This document shows positions 19,701-28,045 of a stretch of DNA of 64,000 nt, piece after piece. The DNA lies in the NCBI GenBank assembly GCA_947498055.1, contig CANMJA010000006.1, positions 1-64,000 on the forward strand, written 5' to 3'. Both the position numbers and the translations under genes were made by a program. Source of the DNA: an uncultured Tenacibaculum sp. Its GTDB lineage: Bacteria > Bacteroidota > Bacteroidia > Flavobacteriales > Flavobacteriaceae. The notes beneath the pieces are model-generated. The model was not told the DNA's origin, searched no databases, and saw only the letters and a list, made by a program, of their open reading frames with translations. Positions within the stretch are counted from its first letter, which is position 1. Each line of letters opens with the position of its first letter.

Positions 19701-21454
19701 AAGTTATCTCCATCTAGAAACTCTGTAGTCGTATAAAACTGGTTTTGTGGTGTGGTACCGTTCCAACTAAACTTTACAATATTAGGATGATCTAATTCTC
19801 GTAGGGCATTATATTCATCTAAAACAGAGGTAATGTTTACACTTTCGTGAAAAAGTTTTAATGCATAATCTCGTCCTTGTAAATCGTGTTTTGCTTTAAA
19901 TACTCTAGAATAACCACCGCGACCTAAAATTTTATGAATAATATAATCTCCAACTTTATCTCCTTCTTTAACCTCATACGTATCTGTAACTTGAGAAGTA
20001 GTAGACGCTGTAGTTTTGGTCTCCTCTTTAGTGGAAAGCTCTATTTTTAGTGCATCATTAATAAACGCTTCTAATTCTTCTAGACTATCTATGCGCTTAT
20101 CACTATCAGTTAGAATTGTTTTAAGACAAATTTCGTCAAGCCATTGCGGTAGAGAACCATTCTCAGCTGATGGTAAACGATCTTTGGGTAAAGCACCTCC
20201 CAACTTATCCAATTCAAAAGGGCTCTTTACTGGTTCTTTTCCTGAAAACAACCAAGAAATTAATACACCTAGAGAATATATATCTGAAGCTCTTGAAGCA
20301 TCTTTTGCTATGAGCTCTAATGGATGATATGGAGAAGCGTTAGACTCGCTTATCGTGTGCATTACCGTATAACCATTATCGTTATGGTCTGTGAAGTATG
20401 ACTTACCAAAATTACCTAAATAGGCATAGCCATTATTTAAAAAGATATTCTCTGGGTTAATGTCTCTATGAAAAATATTCTCTTTATGAGCTGCTTTTAA
20501 AGCACTCATTATATTTTTAAGAATATTTATCTTTTCGTCAAACGTAAAGGTTTTGTTTCTAGCTGTAGATCTTAAGGAGTCTTCTTCCATTAAATCTGTA
20601 ATCTCATAAAACAAATGATTCTCTTCATCTACTTTAAATTCTACAGGTAGAATAAAAGGATTAGATCTTATTTTTAATAAGGCATTATATTGATTTTTAA
20701 TGCTTTCTTCACGAGAACGCAACTCTTCTGGAGATAGACCAACTACTTGTAAAGCATATTCCTTAACACGCTTACGTATGTTGGAAGTTACATTTTTAGG
20801 CTTCACCAGATATTCTACATAATTATCTGATTCTTGCTTTAAAATCTCAACAATTTCATAGCCTTGTACTTCTTTTTTCTCATCTGGAGACTTCTTGTTT
20901 TGTTCTCCTATTAGAAATTGAACAATATCATTTTGGACATCTAGTATATCGTCTTCTCGTTTACCTACTTGACTAGGATCTGTAATGTGTTTTATAAGCT
21001 TATCTGATAGTGTAAATGTCATATCAGCAGCTTTCTCCCACATTAAGGGTTGAAAGGAGTTAGGATAGGACAGTGTAACGATATTATCAATCCAAGCCTT
21101 GCCGTAACTACGGTTAGCTTCTTTAAGTTTAGAAGCTAGTATTGCTGTTTTTTGACGATTAGTTTTTAATGGATTTGGCTTTTGTCTATCATTTACATAC
21201 CAGTAATCGTCTGCACCTTCTATACGACCTTTCCAATCTTTATTCTCAATATTATATACTGCGTGAGGCGCAACTACTAATAAATCATATTCCCAAAACT
21301 GCGTGCGATTGTTACGAGGATTCGTAGAAGCTATCTCAACATTAGGAATTAAATAGTAAGCATCTGGTAACTTGATTTGTAAGAAATCGAGCAAACGTTT
21401 TTCTCCAGCATTTACAACTGAATCAAAATAAGGTGGTTTTATTATTTTTGCCAT
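16724..21454 (-). CDS. 1576-aa NERD domain / tandem kinase / P-loop protein (MAD6/PglW-like)
   Basis: Residues 1-130 are a NERD nuclease-related domain (FWEYDLLVV, YNIENKDW). A first Hanks-type kinase fold follows (about 215-470); it is probably a pseudokinase because the catalytic loop reads HRDINPEN (N333 where Lys is expected) and the DFG motif is NFG. A second kinase (about 500-765) has GRGGYS, ALKLF, HRDVKPQN (D625, K627) and DFN. Later come a P-loop GNAGDGKT (K950), an unassigned ATPase-like region, and a cysteine cluster C1102-x2-C-x5-C. NERD plus kinase is the signature of PglW in Pgl/BREX type 2 and of the MADS kinase. It likely senses infection or regulates the ATPase. The start overlaps the hsdS stop by 13 bases. 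Confidence 0.88.
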   Translation of the reverse strand: MAKIIKPPYFDSVVNAGEKRLLDFLQIKLPDAYYLIPNVEIASTNPRNNRTQFWEYDLLVVAPHAVYNIENKDWKGRIEGADDYWYVNDRQKPNPLKTNRQKTAILASKLKEANRSYGKAWIDNIVTLSYPNSFQPLMWEKAADMTFTLSDKLIKHITDPSQVGKREDDILDVQNDIVQFLIGEQNKKSPDEKKEVQGYEIVEILKQESDNYVEYLVKPKNVTSNIRKRVKEYALQVVGLSPEELRSREESIKNQYNALLKIRSNPFILPVEFKVDEENHLFYEITDLMEEDSLRSTARNKTFTFDEKINILKNIMSALKAAHKENIFHRDINPENIFLNNGYAYLGNFGKSYFTDHNDNGYTVMHTISESNASPYHPLELIAKDASRASDIYSLGVLISWLFSGKEPVKSPFELDKLGGALPKDRLPSAENGSLPQWLDEICLKTILTDSDKRIDSLEELEAFINDALKIELSTKEETKTTASTTSQVTDTYEVKEGDKVGDYIIHKILGRGGYSRVFKAKHDLQGRDYALKLFHESVNITSVLDEYNALRELDHPNIVKFSWNGTTPQNQFYTTTEFLDGDNLSIYIKTDANLSIATVYRLAIEMLSALDYLQTREKPIMHRDVKPQNIIWDNKGRFVLIDFNVASLIQNDKSYVGTNPYLAPDLLDGHNINWDFSADTFALGITLYELVTKHYPWPQFRIPSISKDPTSPKELNSRISDDFSEFLLKAIGPKRDNRFINAKEMLESLEEIGEDNLLAENINKDEGVQDGKLYRTEVYVCQGSTSIKLLNEMSTYSDIRKTVHSSLGKFKDTINRYKTSISFGDKLKIVIKVDNEILINETFWQGGARNFNDGNITRVYNALKESFEENTSRLKEHKINVEGIDVVDYINSLYSQSKSGNWGTRVNDRDSNYDQLTYSPSKLDRKLIPDILDARFKLIIITGNAGDGKTAFIRKIEDDPSVKKLKRFGHKNGAKFDVNGTPYESNYDGSQDEDGKINNEVLESFFNPFEGLTNYNNATEGRVIAINEGRLVEFLKTSEKYKSLHDTIDQYFYKEGHFKLPQGLMIINLNLRSVTAVDDEEPSLFRQQVKALTKKSLWNKCEGCSVANKCFIKYNVESLNDPASGDEVITRMEWLLRTVGLKRELHITMRDLRSYIAFMISRDHSCEEVEGVYKELQHKPEEYWQLYYFNLTNSGYEDSGDNDRLIKLLRETDIGNVAIPNLDRDLFFGQHINRHYLEFSDRSFNLINDFNNNKIWAPAHEQTEELLDKIKTIQKNYIRHQYFEGRISNYQKRLPYQSLLSFYKALNVDKENSVSEVELDYVTNNDEVKKANLSFVNEDFVDTSAFTKACLEQIKKIIQEESTGVKQISIQNTGTDFYEITPLVEYRATSWTDFKSTTNIDALKKLLPELFEQLSEDSLLKLKISISQAISMNEGCENEAIWQKHLVLSSSEINDPFSKSFRLFDLNDFELFVSRTDHLVKYLEYEPDSLVFRHKKDQNIELVISLDLFEMLYFIQKGYSPSLNDIRGKFVELTIFKNLLENLTYNKVVVTKDNIEFYEISKDANNHLSITTMEL

Positions 21455-22791
21455 TCTTCTATTTCTTTTTCTACAAGACTTATTGCCTCTAATTCTTTTT
21501 CTATTGCAATTGCGATGTTCTTTTTATAAAGCATAATCATCTCGTGAATCTTATTCATGATGACATCTTCTAAAATAGGAATAGGAAGTAACTCTAAATG
21601 ATGAGGCTCGATTTGTGGTATTACGGACCCATATGTAAAACTTTGGATTGCTTTTAATCCTAATTCGGACGACATAAATGCAAATAAATAACCAGTCTTT
21701 ATTTCCTTAGCTTTAACCCTTAAAATATGTTGTGAAGCAGTTTTTCCTGATAAATATGCATTTACTAAAACTGTATAACCTATAGTCCCTCCGCAAGTAA
21801 CTAAAATTTGATCCTCTTGAATTTTTAATGCTCCCAAATGCTTAGTCCTAGCTATAGAAAGTTTTTTTTCACTTTGAGGAATCGCTTTGACTATATCTGC
21901 ACCACCAAAAAACTCAATTCCATTTTCGACATAATGTCTCTTGAAAATACCTGGTCTATATATTTTCTCTGAAACTTCTGCCAGGTTTTTATAACTACCT
22001 TTTCTAATGTGCTCTTGAATGTTATACCCTTCTGAAGTATAGTAATTAGACTCAAATCTAATTTGATGAGAGCTAAGAATATTTTTTAAACTATTTGTGT
22101 AATTTGAACTTTCTTTTTTGTAGTTCACTTCTGTTGATATTAGATGTTGTGCCTCTCGAAGCAACTTACTCGCCTCAGCTCTTAACCTCATTGATTCTAC
22201 AATGAGATTATGTATACCATTCTGTGTGTGTGTTTTAGGAAGTAAAATAGGTAGACTTCCTAATTCACTTGGAGATATTCTCGGAACAACCGCTCCATAA
22301 ACCATTGATTGAATGTATTGATTAACAGTTGGTGTGCTCAAGTATGCATAGAGAAAACCAAATGGAATATCCGATGTTTCAACTCGAATTATTTCTTGTG
22401 ACCCGATACATCCAGAAAAATTATCATTTACTATTGTCGTATTACCTACGGTTCCTGCACAACTCACTAAAATCTGATTTTTTTTCAGAGTCATATCTTC
22501 AATCCAAGGAGTATATTTTATTGAGATGTTTTTAGCTGTATCTAATGGTTCACTTTTAACCATGTCACTAGCTGTTACATATTTATGTGCAAACTCTTCT
22601 TTTTCAACAAATATTCTTTTGAAAATGCCTCCTTGGTAAATTTTATCTGAAATTATAGCAAGTTTCTTAAATGGTATGTCTTTATCTAGTAAATCAGATA
22701 TTATTTTTTTGCCTTTATTTAAATAGTAATCAGGTTTAAAAACAGTTAATCCTTCATTGAAGCGAGATATTTTTATTGATCCTTGTTTCAT
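21442..22791 (-). CDS. hsdS: HsdS-type DNA specificity subunit with two target-recognition domains
   Basis: This 449-aa protein has two similar halves, each a target-recognition domain followed by a helical spacer. In the first, IYQGGIFKR and ILVSCAGTVGN; in the second, IYRPGIFKR and ILVTCGGTIGY, together with paired VYGAVVPRISP and TYGSVIPQIEP segments. This is the bipartite type I specificity subunit that docks HsdM on a split recognition sequence. Its ATG directly follows the hsdM stop (TAG|ATG). It would guide methylation of self DNA and possibly target recognition by the restriction components. The sequence recognised cannot be deduced here. Confidence 0.9.
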   Translation of the reverse strand: MKQGSIKISRFNEGLTVFKPDYYLNKGKKIISDLLDKDIPFKKLAIISDKIYQGGIFKRIFVEKEEFAHKYVTASDMVKSEPLDTAKNISIKYTPWIEDMTLKKNQILVSCAGTVGNTTIVNDNFSGCIGSQEIIRVETSDIPFGFLYAYLSTPTVNQYIQSMVYGAVVPRISPSELGSLPILLPKTHTQNGIHNLIVESMRLRAEASKLLREAQHLISTEVNYKKESSNYTNSLKNILSSHQIRFESNYYTSEGYNIQEHIRKGSYKNLAEVSEKIYRPGIFKRHYVENGIEFFGGADIVKAIPQSEKKLSIARTKHLGALKIQEDQILVTCGGTIGYTVLVNAYLSGKTASQHILRVKAKEIKTGYLFAFMSSELGLKAIQSFTYGSVIPQIEPHHLELLPIPILEDVIMNKIHEMIMLYKKNIAIAIEKELEAISLVEKEIEEWQK

Positions 22792-24813
22792 CTATTTAGT
22801 CGATTTATTAAATTCTAAAAAAGCATTATAGATTTTTGGTAAATCATCATCCAATTGTTTCAACTTTTCCTTTCTTATTTTTAAAATCTTTTCTCCATTA
22901 CTTTTTTTTGTTATGTATCTAGTCTCTGTATTAAATAATAATTCAGCGCCATCATTATCCTTTAAATGAATAGGGGTTCCACGCCTATCCTTTCCTAGTT
23001 TTTCAGCTATTGCCATAAATACTTTATAATCTTCATCTCTCTCTTGTGCTAATTGTCTTTCTTGCTCAGTTTTTTTCTGTAAAAACATTAATGATGCTTG
23101 TACTCCTACTTGTGGCATAAATGCTTCAACAGCTAAATCAATAGATGCTAATATTTTAAAATGATCTAAAATCCATTTTCTTACTGAAAGCATATTAGGA
23201 TTACCTAATATTCCGTCAGGTAATACAACCGCCATCTTACCACCATCTTTCAGAAAATCATAACACGCTTCAATAAATAGTACTTCTGGAGCTGCACTAT
23301 ACTTACTCAAATGATAACGAGATGCAATTTCAGTTTCTACTTTTACTTTTGCTCCAAATGGAGGATTCGTAAAAATCATATCAAACTTTCCACGAGCATC
23401 TGTACCATAGGCGTTTTCAATATCTTGCATTTCGCGCAAGCTGTTGTCAATAGCATTATTAATTTTTTCAACTTCTGTCGGGTGTTCCCATAAAGGATAG
23501 GCTAAAGAATTAACGTGAAAAATATTTGCGTGACCATCACCCCCCATTACCATATTCATACGGGCAGCTTTCTTTAAATCTGGATCAAAGTCAAAACCAA
23601 AAATGCTGTTTTCTGCATAGATTCTTACTTTTTCATTTACCTCTGGCGAGTTGTATTTCTCTTCTAAAAATGGACCTTCTAAATCAGGAAACATTTCTTT
23701 TGCCATTTGCTGGCGTACGTGGTCTAATACCATTACCAAGAAACCACCAGAACCACACGCAGGATCGAGCACACGATGATGCTCTTTAGGATCCAGCATT
23801 TCTACCATACATTTTACAATGTTACGAGGTGTAAAAAATTGACCAGCTTCCTGCTTTAAAGTATTACTTACAATGGTTTCATAAGCCAAACCTTTAACAT
23901 CTACAGAAGCATCTAAGAAGGAATATTTTGCTAATTCTCCTGCTATAAACGCCAACCCTTTGTCTGTTAAATCTATACTTTCATTCCCTTGAAATACTTC
24001 TGAAAAAAGTGTATCGTTCTTCAATTCATTAAATAGTCCTTTGATTCTTTTCGCTACTGCTTTTCTTCCTTCTTCAGTATTTTGTTCTTTTACACCAACC
24101 CAAAATTTACGACGGTAACTTTCGCCATTAGGTAATTCCATAAAGCGACGTTTCTCATCATACAACTTACAGAAGATTAAATTCAGTAACTGCCAAAAGG
24201 CATCTTTTTTACGACCTTCATTACCGTAGATGTAATCGTGCGAACGCTTAAAAACTTTTATTAAAGAGTCATTTGCAGGGGTACGTGTGTGCGAGCGATC
24301 TGCTCTATCTAAATCTTCTAGCGTTTCTCCTTCCCCTGGAAAGTCTGACAAGTCTGTAAAGTCATAATCAAAGCCAATATCATCTTCTTCCTTTTGTAAA
24401 AAATTGTAGCTGGAACCATTTGCCCATAGACCAAATTCACAACTCTCTACTGCACCCATTGCGTTTTCTAGCGTGGCGGTAACACCTTTCTTTTTATCAG
24501 TGTCTTTTACTTTATCATCTTGAACAATAGCGATTCTAATGATGAAATCTTGTTTGTGCTTTTTGCCTTTTTCAAAAATGACCAAGTTTACTTTTTGTTT
24601 TTTTACCCTACCTGTTTCTGGATCTTCATACTCCACGGTAAAGTCACGCTTCATATCATCTAAATCGAAGCCATATTCTTCATTAAGCATCAATATGACA
24701 GACTGTAGGTTAGATTCCTGAGCCTTAATTTTCTTGACTTCTCCTGAGAGAATACATACTAGCTCGTTATCTTCTAATACTATTTCTTCTTTACTTTTTA
24801 TATCTGTAGACAT
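22792..24813 (-). CDS. hsdM: HsdM-type N6-adenine DNA methyltransferase
   Basis: This 673-aa protein has an N-terminal region, the HsdM helical bundle (FFTPRNIVKCMV), the SAM-binding motif I LDPACGSGGF (D350) and the catalytic motif IV NPPFG (N483). The family transfers a methyl group from S-adenosylmethionine to adenine N6. It is longer than the usual 500-aa HsdM through an N-terminal extension of about 200 residues carrying charged, domain-like sequence. It is encoded 2 bases after the nucleotidyltransferase gene and directly before hsdS. With no hsdR in the operon, it most probably supplies the self mark for the kinase/ATPase machinery. Confidence 0.92.
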   Translation of the reverse strand: MSTDIKSKEEIVLEDNELVCILSGEVKKIKAQESNLQSVILMLNEEYGFDLDDMKRDFTVEYEDPETGRVKKQKVNLVIFEKGKKHKQDFIIRIAIVQDDKVKDTDKKKGVTATLENAMGAVESCEFGLWANGSSYNFLQKEEDDIGFDYDFTDLSDFPGEGETLEDLDRADRSHTRTPANDSLIKVFKRSHDYIYGNEGRKKDAFWQLLNLIFCKLYDEKRRFMELPNGESYRRKFWVGVKEQNTEEGRKAVAKRIKGLFNELKNDTLFSEVFQGNESIDLTDKGLAFIAGELAKYSFLDASVDVKGLAYETIVSNTLKQEAGQFFTPRNIVKCMVEMLDPKEHHRVLDPACGSGGFLVMVLDHVRQQMAKEMFPDLEGPFLEEKYNSPEVNEKVRIYAENSIFGFDFDPDLKKAARMNMVMGGDGHANIFHVNSLAYPLWEHPTEVEKINNAIDNSLREMQDIENAYGTDARGKFDMIFTNPPFGAKVKVETEIASRYHLSKYSAAPEVLFIEACYDFLKDGGKMAVVLPDGILGNPNMLSVRKWILDHFKILASIDLAVEAFMPQVGVQASLMFLQKKTEQERQLAQERDEDYKVFMAIAEKLGKDRRGTPIHLKDNDGAELLFNTETRYITKKSNGEKILKIRKEKLKQLDDDLPKIYNAFLEFNKSTK

Positions 24814-24815
24814 TC

Positions 24816-25667
24816 TTAAAATGGTTCGTTTAGTTGGTTAACTATATTTTTAATACTTTCTAAAATCTCCTCATAGGAAAGCCTTTTATGTGTTTCTATA
24901 ATTTGATTAATTAATACACTGCGTTCCTCCATTTCTAGAGTATCAATCAAAATCTGTTTGATTATTTTCAAATTATCTGGGTAGTCTTTAAGTATTTCTG
25001 AGACATCAATACCCAATAAAGTCGCGCCACCTTTTACCGTTGTAAAATCTTCTTTATAGATATCATCATAGTAACTAACAGCTGCACGCTTTTCATTTAT
25101 CACTAAGTAATTTTCGAGAATAAATCCTATATCATCAGCATCCTTATTACTCTTATGATAGCGATCTTTCCATGCAATAATTTTCAGAAGAAATATTCCA
25201 CTTAAAGAAGCTATCTGTATTTCTATTTCTTGATCTACACGTACTTTTAGTGATGCTTCTTCTGCTGCATCAAAACCTAAAACTGACATTGCAAAACTCT
25301 CGTCTGGCGGCCAGAATATTTTGCTATCCTGTTTCATTATGTCACCAAAAGGAACAATATCTAATTGAAATTTATCCTTATAAAGAAATCGTTGTTTTTG
25401 ATCTGGATCTTTAGTGAAGTTTTCAAGTTTTACAATTTCTTCTTCAACCTTTTGCCATTGTTCCCAATCATTAACAGTAATGGCGATATCCAAATCGTGT
25501 GTTAATCGACCTGATTTCTCATTATGCAATTCCATAACAATATCTCTTGCAGTAGCACCTATTACAAAAAAAGAGACACCTACCTGTTTAAAGTATGCGG
25601 TAAGCTCTAAGAGAATAGGCTTTAATAATGGATGCGAAAACTTATCACTAGATATATCTAAGCTCAT
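24816..25667 (-). CDS. AbiEii-like nucleotidyltransferase
   Basis: This 283-aa protein carries the polymerase-beta-type nucleotidyltransferase signature: VIGATARD (residues 35-42), then LTHDLDIAI with D58 and D60 as likely metal ligands, as in the AbiEii family. Members paired with AbiEi-like regulators act as toxins that modify RNA in abortive infection. Here the partner is the upstream AbiEi-like gene, whose end it overlaps by 20 bases. Inclusion of such a pair at the head of a methylase/kinase/ATPase operon suggests either an embedded toxin-antitoxin guard or a nucleotidyl-transfer step in signalling. Both are inference. Confidence 0.8.
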   Translation of the reverse strand: MSLDISSDKFSHPLLKPILLELTAYFKQVGVSFFVIGATARDIVMELHNEKSGRLTHDLDIAITVNDWEQWQKVEEEIVKLENFTKDPDQKQRFLYKDKFQLDIVPFGDIMKQDSKIFWPPDESFAMSVLGFDAAEEASLKVRVDQEIEIQIASLSGIFLLKIIAWKDRYHKSNKDADDIGFILENYLVINEKRAAVSYYDDIYKEDFTTVKGGATLLGIDVSEILKDYPDNLKIIKQILIDTLEMEERSVLINQIIETHKRLSYEEILESIKNIVNQLNEPF

Positions 25668-26649
25668 TCTCTAGTATTTGTTTAGCTGTTTCTATATTTC
25701 TACCGAAACCGCTGTTAATTAAATCTGCATATATTAAAAGTGCTGGAGCTACTTTATGATTACTTAAGTCATTCTTCCAGAATTTTTGAAGTATTTCAAT
25801 ATCTCCATTTTCACTCGGCACTAATTTTAATGATCTCGCTACTTCAGATAAATCGAGTTCTGTAAAAAGTGTAAATTTTTCAGGTCTTAAATTTTCTGTT
25901 AAAATAGCACCTCCAGGTTCGCCTCCCCATAGAATAAAACCATCATTTATATGTGTATTTATCTTTCTCCATTTATGTTTAAAGTTTTCATCTAGAAAAC
26001 GCATTTTTTTTCTCACTATCCGAGGTCTTAATACCGCATTGAATTCTACAATCCAACGCTGTAGTAATTCACCTGTGTTTTTAAGAACACGTTTATCGTT
26101 AGTCTTTAGAATAAAATTAAGTTCTTCTAATTCAGCCATAACGTTACTTACAGAGCCTATAGAAACATCCGCTTTCTCAGCTATTTTCCTGTAAGAGTCT
26201 TGTAAATGCTCAGGCTTATATAATAAGTGGAATAATATTTTTAAACCAGCTTCTTGAAAAGCACGAGATTGATTGGTTTTTTCTTTCTTCGCTTTCTTTT
26301 GACCTTCAATGAATACAACGAGGTCATTATACTTGATAAAAGCGTTTCCTGCGATATCTATATAGTTAATACCACGCTCCTTAAGTTCTTCTGTGGCTTT
26401 TTTTGAAATGTACTCAGCAATTAAAAGAATAGGTCTATTACTATTATGTTTCATATCTTCTAGTTGAGACATAACTAAACCTTGATTAGATGTTCTTACT
26501 ACGGATTTTGCTTGTACAATAAATTGCTCGTTTCTGATACTTAAAAGTGCATCATAGTTCTTTCTATTACTATCTATCTCAATAGGAATATTGATAAGTT
26601 TTTCAAGCTTAAAAACAGCTTCGTATATAAAGTCATTATTACGATACAT
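25648..26649 (-). CDS. AbiEi-like regulator: nuclease-fold N-terminus plus winged helix
   Basis: First gene of the eight-gene operon, 333 aa. The N-terminal 110 residues look like a PD-(D/E)xK-type fold (D33, then Q46-A-K48, then YIDIAGN at 96-102, a motif seen in AbiEi-type proteins). A winged-helix DNA-binding domain follows (about 145-190: YRKIAEKADVSIGSVSNVM). The C-terminal half is an AbiEi-like domain of unclear function. AbiEi proteins are antitoxins that repress their own promoters by binding inverted repeats, and a set of inverted repeats lies just upstream (26658-26712). It is likely both autoregulator and antidote for the nucleotidyltransferase. Whether the nuclease fold is active is not known. 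Confidence 0.75.
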   Translation of the reverse strand: MYRNNDFIYEAVFKLEKLINIPIEIDSNRKNYDALLSIRNEQFIVQAKSVVRTSNQGLVMSQLEDMKHNSNRPILLIAEYISKKATEELKERGINYIDIAGNAFIKYNDLVVFIEGQKKAKKEKTNQSRAFQEAGLKILFHLLYKPEHLQDSYRKIAEKADVSIGSVSNVMAELEELNFILKTNDKRVLKNTGELLQRWIVEFNAVLRPRIVRKKMRFLDENFKHKWRKINTHINDGFILWGGEPGGAILTENLRPEKFTLFTELDLSEVARSLKLVPSENGDIEILQKFWKNDLSNHKVAPALLIYADLINSGFGRNIETAKQILENELRYI

Positions 26650-26955
26650 AGAATTAAGTGTTCATTATTTTAAGGTGTTCAGTGACAATGAACATTCAAA
26701 TATAATGAACACAATTGTTTTTCCAACAAATAATAGAGATATTTCTATTAAAAACAACTAATATTAATCAAATAACAACGAATATCATTTCGTAAAAGGC
26801 TAATATTAAACTCTTTTCTACGTTTACATAAATATCCTTTAATTTAGTTACAAATATGAAGACTAAGTGATTGGATATTCATTGTTCATATTTTTTTTGA
26901 TAATATACTGTCCCCCCATAGTACAATAATTAGACATCTTTCATAGTATAAGTTT
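26650..26955. other. divergent intergenic region between the defence operon and rteC
   Basis: About 300 bases, very AT-rich, separating the leftward defence operon from the rightward conjugative-element genes. It contains the operator/promoter cluster at 26658-26729. The rest shows no open frame of note and only a short C run (26910-26917) with AT-rich flanks that may belong to the rteC leader. Confidence 0.6.
26658..26729 (-). promoter_or_regulatory. promoter with nested inverted-repeat operators for the defence operon
   Basis: GTGTTCATTAT (26658-26668) and ATAATGAACAC (26702-26712) are a perfect 11-bp inverted repeat. Two inner half sites, TGTTC at 26676-26680 and GAACA at 26690-26694, share the core. 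On the minus strand TATATTTG (26704-26697) fits the Bacteroidota -7 box, and TTG triplets at 26729-26724 lie about 19-22 bases upstream as the -33 element. The operator therefore covers the promoter and the predicted start of transcription. Autorepression by the AbiEi-like first gene product is the likely mechanism. Confidence 0.6.
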
Positions 26956-26988
26956 TTGGTTAATGAAAATTCTAATTGTGATAATGTT

Positions 26989-27816
26989 ATGTGTACATTT
27001 TTCAATAAAATATTAAATGAAGTAAAAGAAAAAGATCAATCAATTAAATTACAGTCCAATGAAGCAATAGTAGATACTACAAAAGAAATGATTTCCTTTT
27101 TATACGAGAAGTTAGAGTCTATGAAGCGCTACGTATTGTCTTCTAATTTTAATTCTCTCGATGATGAAATACATTTTTTCAAAAAGGTAAAACCCAACAT
27201 ACATAGCTTACTGATTTTTTATAAACATGTTTATAATATAGAAATCACTCGCCCTATTGGGAACGGTAAAAAAAGTATCATTCATTACACGGACTACCTT
27301 GAAAAGGTCTCTAAATCTAATAAAAGATACTACCGTAATAATTCTTTTTATCAGTACATAAAATCTGGAAGAACCGATAAAGATGAACTCTATTTTTTAC
27401 GGTATAAGGATAATGATGTCATTTATACAGGAAATCAATCTTTCACTTTTATTGATTTTCAATTTACCACTTTTTATGACTCCGTATTGTCTTTAATTAT
27501 AGCTGAACAAAGGTTAACTTCTTATATAGAAAACAAAAACGAATCTTATACAAACGATCAAAGTATAGCGAATTTGAACTGGTCAAATTCAAAAAGTTCC
27601 ATGATAGAACTTATCTATGCTTTGCATATTTCTAAATCAATACCTCAATCAAATATTCGTAAAATAGCCAGTGTTTTCGAACAGGTATTCGACATTAAGT
27701 TAGGCGATATACATCATACCTACCATCGTATGAAATATCGTACTGATAGCCGTACTTTATTTTTAGATCAGTTAAAACACGCTTTAGAATCTCATCTAGG
27801 ACAAAATGATCAGTAA
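26989..27816 (+). CDS. rteC: RteC-family conjugative-element regulator
   Basis: RteC controls excision and transfer of CTnDOT-type conjugative transposons. This 275-aa protein shows the family pattern: FFKKVKPNIHSLLIFYKHVYNIE, then YYRNNSF...RTDKDELYFLRY, and a C-terminal helical part that includes a putative DNA-binding segment. The frame opens with a TTG at 26956; I take the ATG at 26989 as the more likely start. It marks the boundary between the defence operon and the conjugation-related genes. No rteA/rteB two-component pair is seen beside it. Confidence 0.82.
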   Translation: MCTFFNKILNEVKEKDQSIKLQSNEAIVDTTKEMISFLYEKLESMKRYVLSSNFNSLDDEIHFFKKVKPNIHSLLIFYKHVYNIEITRPIGNGKKSIIHYTDYLEKVSKSNKRYYRNNSFYQYIKSGRTDKDELYFLRYKDNDVIYTGNQSFTFIDFQFTTFYDSVLSLIIAEQRLTSYIENKNESYTNDQSIANLNWSNSKSSMIELIYALHISKSIPQSNIRKIASVFEQVFDIKLGDIHHTYHRMKYRTDSRTLFLDQLKHALESHLGQNDQ

Positions 27817-28045
27817 CTATAATCCTTTCCCATAATTTAGAGGTCAGCAGATATTTTTTAGTTTCAAAATTAACCCCCTTGAACATCACTACGCTATTGA
27901 CCTCTATTTTATCTTATTCATTCTTTATAAAACACAAATAACAACTCCTCTTTAAAAAAAAATCCATTGCCAATTGGCACATACTTGGAAATAGAAACCC
28001 AATAACTACTACACTTTTGTTCCATCATTTTTAATCTACAAACAC

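Noticed and set aside
21442..24813. Classical type I restriction-modification locus
   Set aside because: hsdM and hsdS are present but no hsdR helicase-nuclease is found; the genes are tightly coupled to kinase and ATPase genes instead.
9058..26649. BREX or Pgl system
   Set aside because: The NERD-kinase resembles PglW, but there is no PglZ-type phosphatase, no BrxC/PglY ATPase, no PglX-type methylase and no Lon-like protease; HsdM/HsdS and a HerA ATPase fit MADS better.
27695..27889. 64-aa minus-strand frame over the rteC end
   Set aside because: Largely antisense to rteC, and no domain is recognisable.
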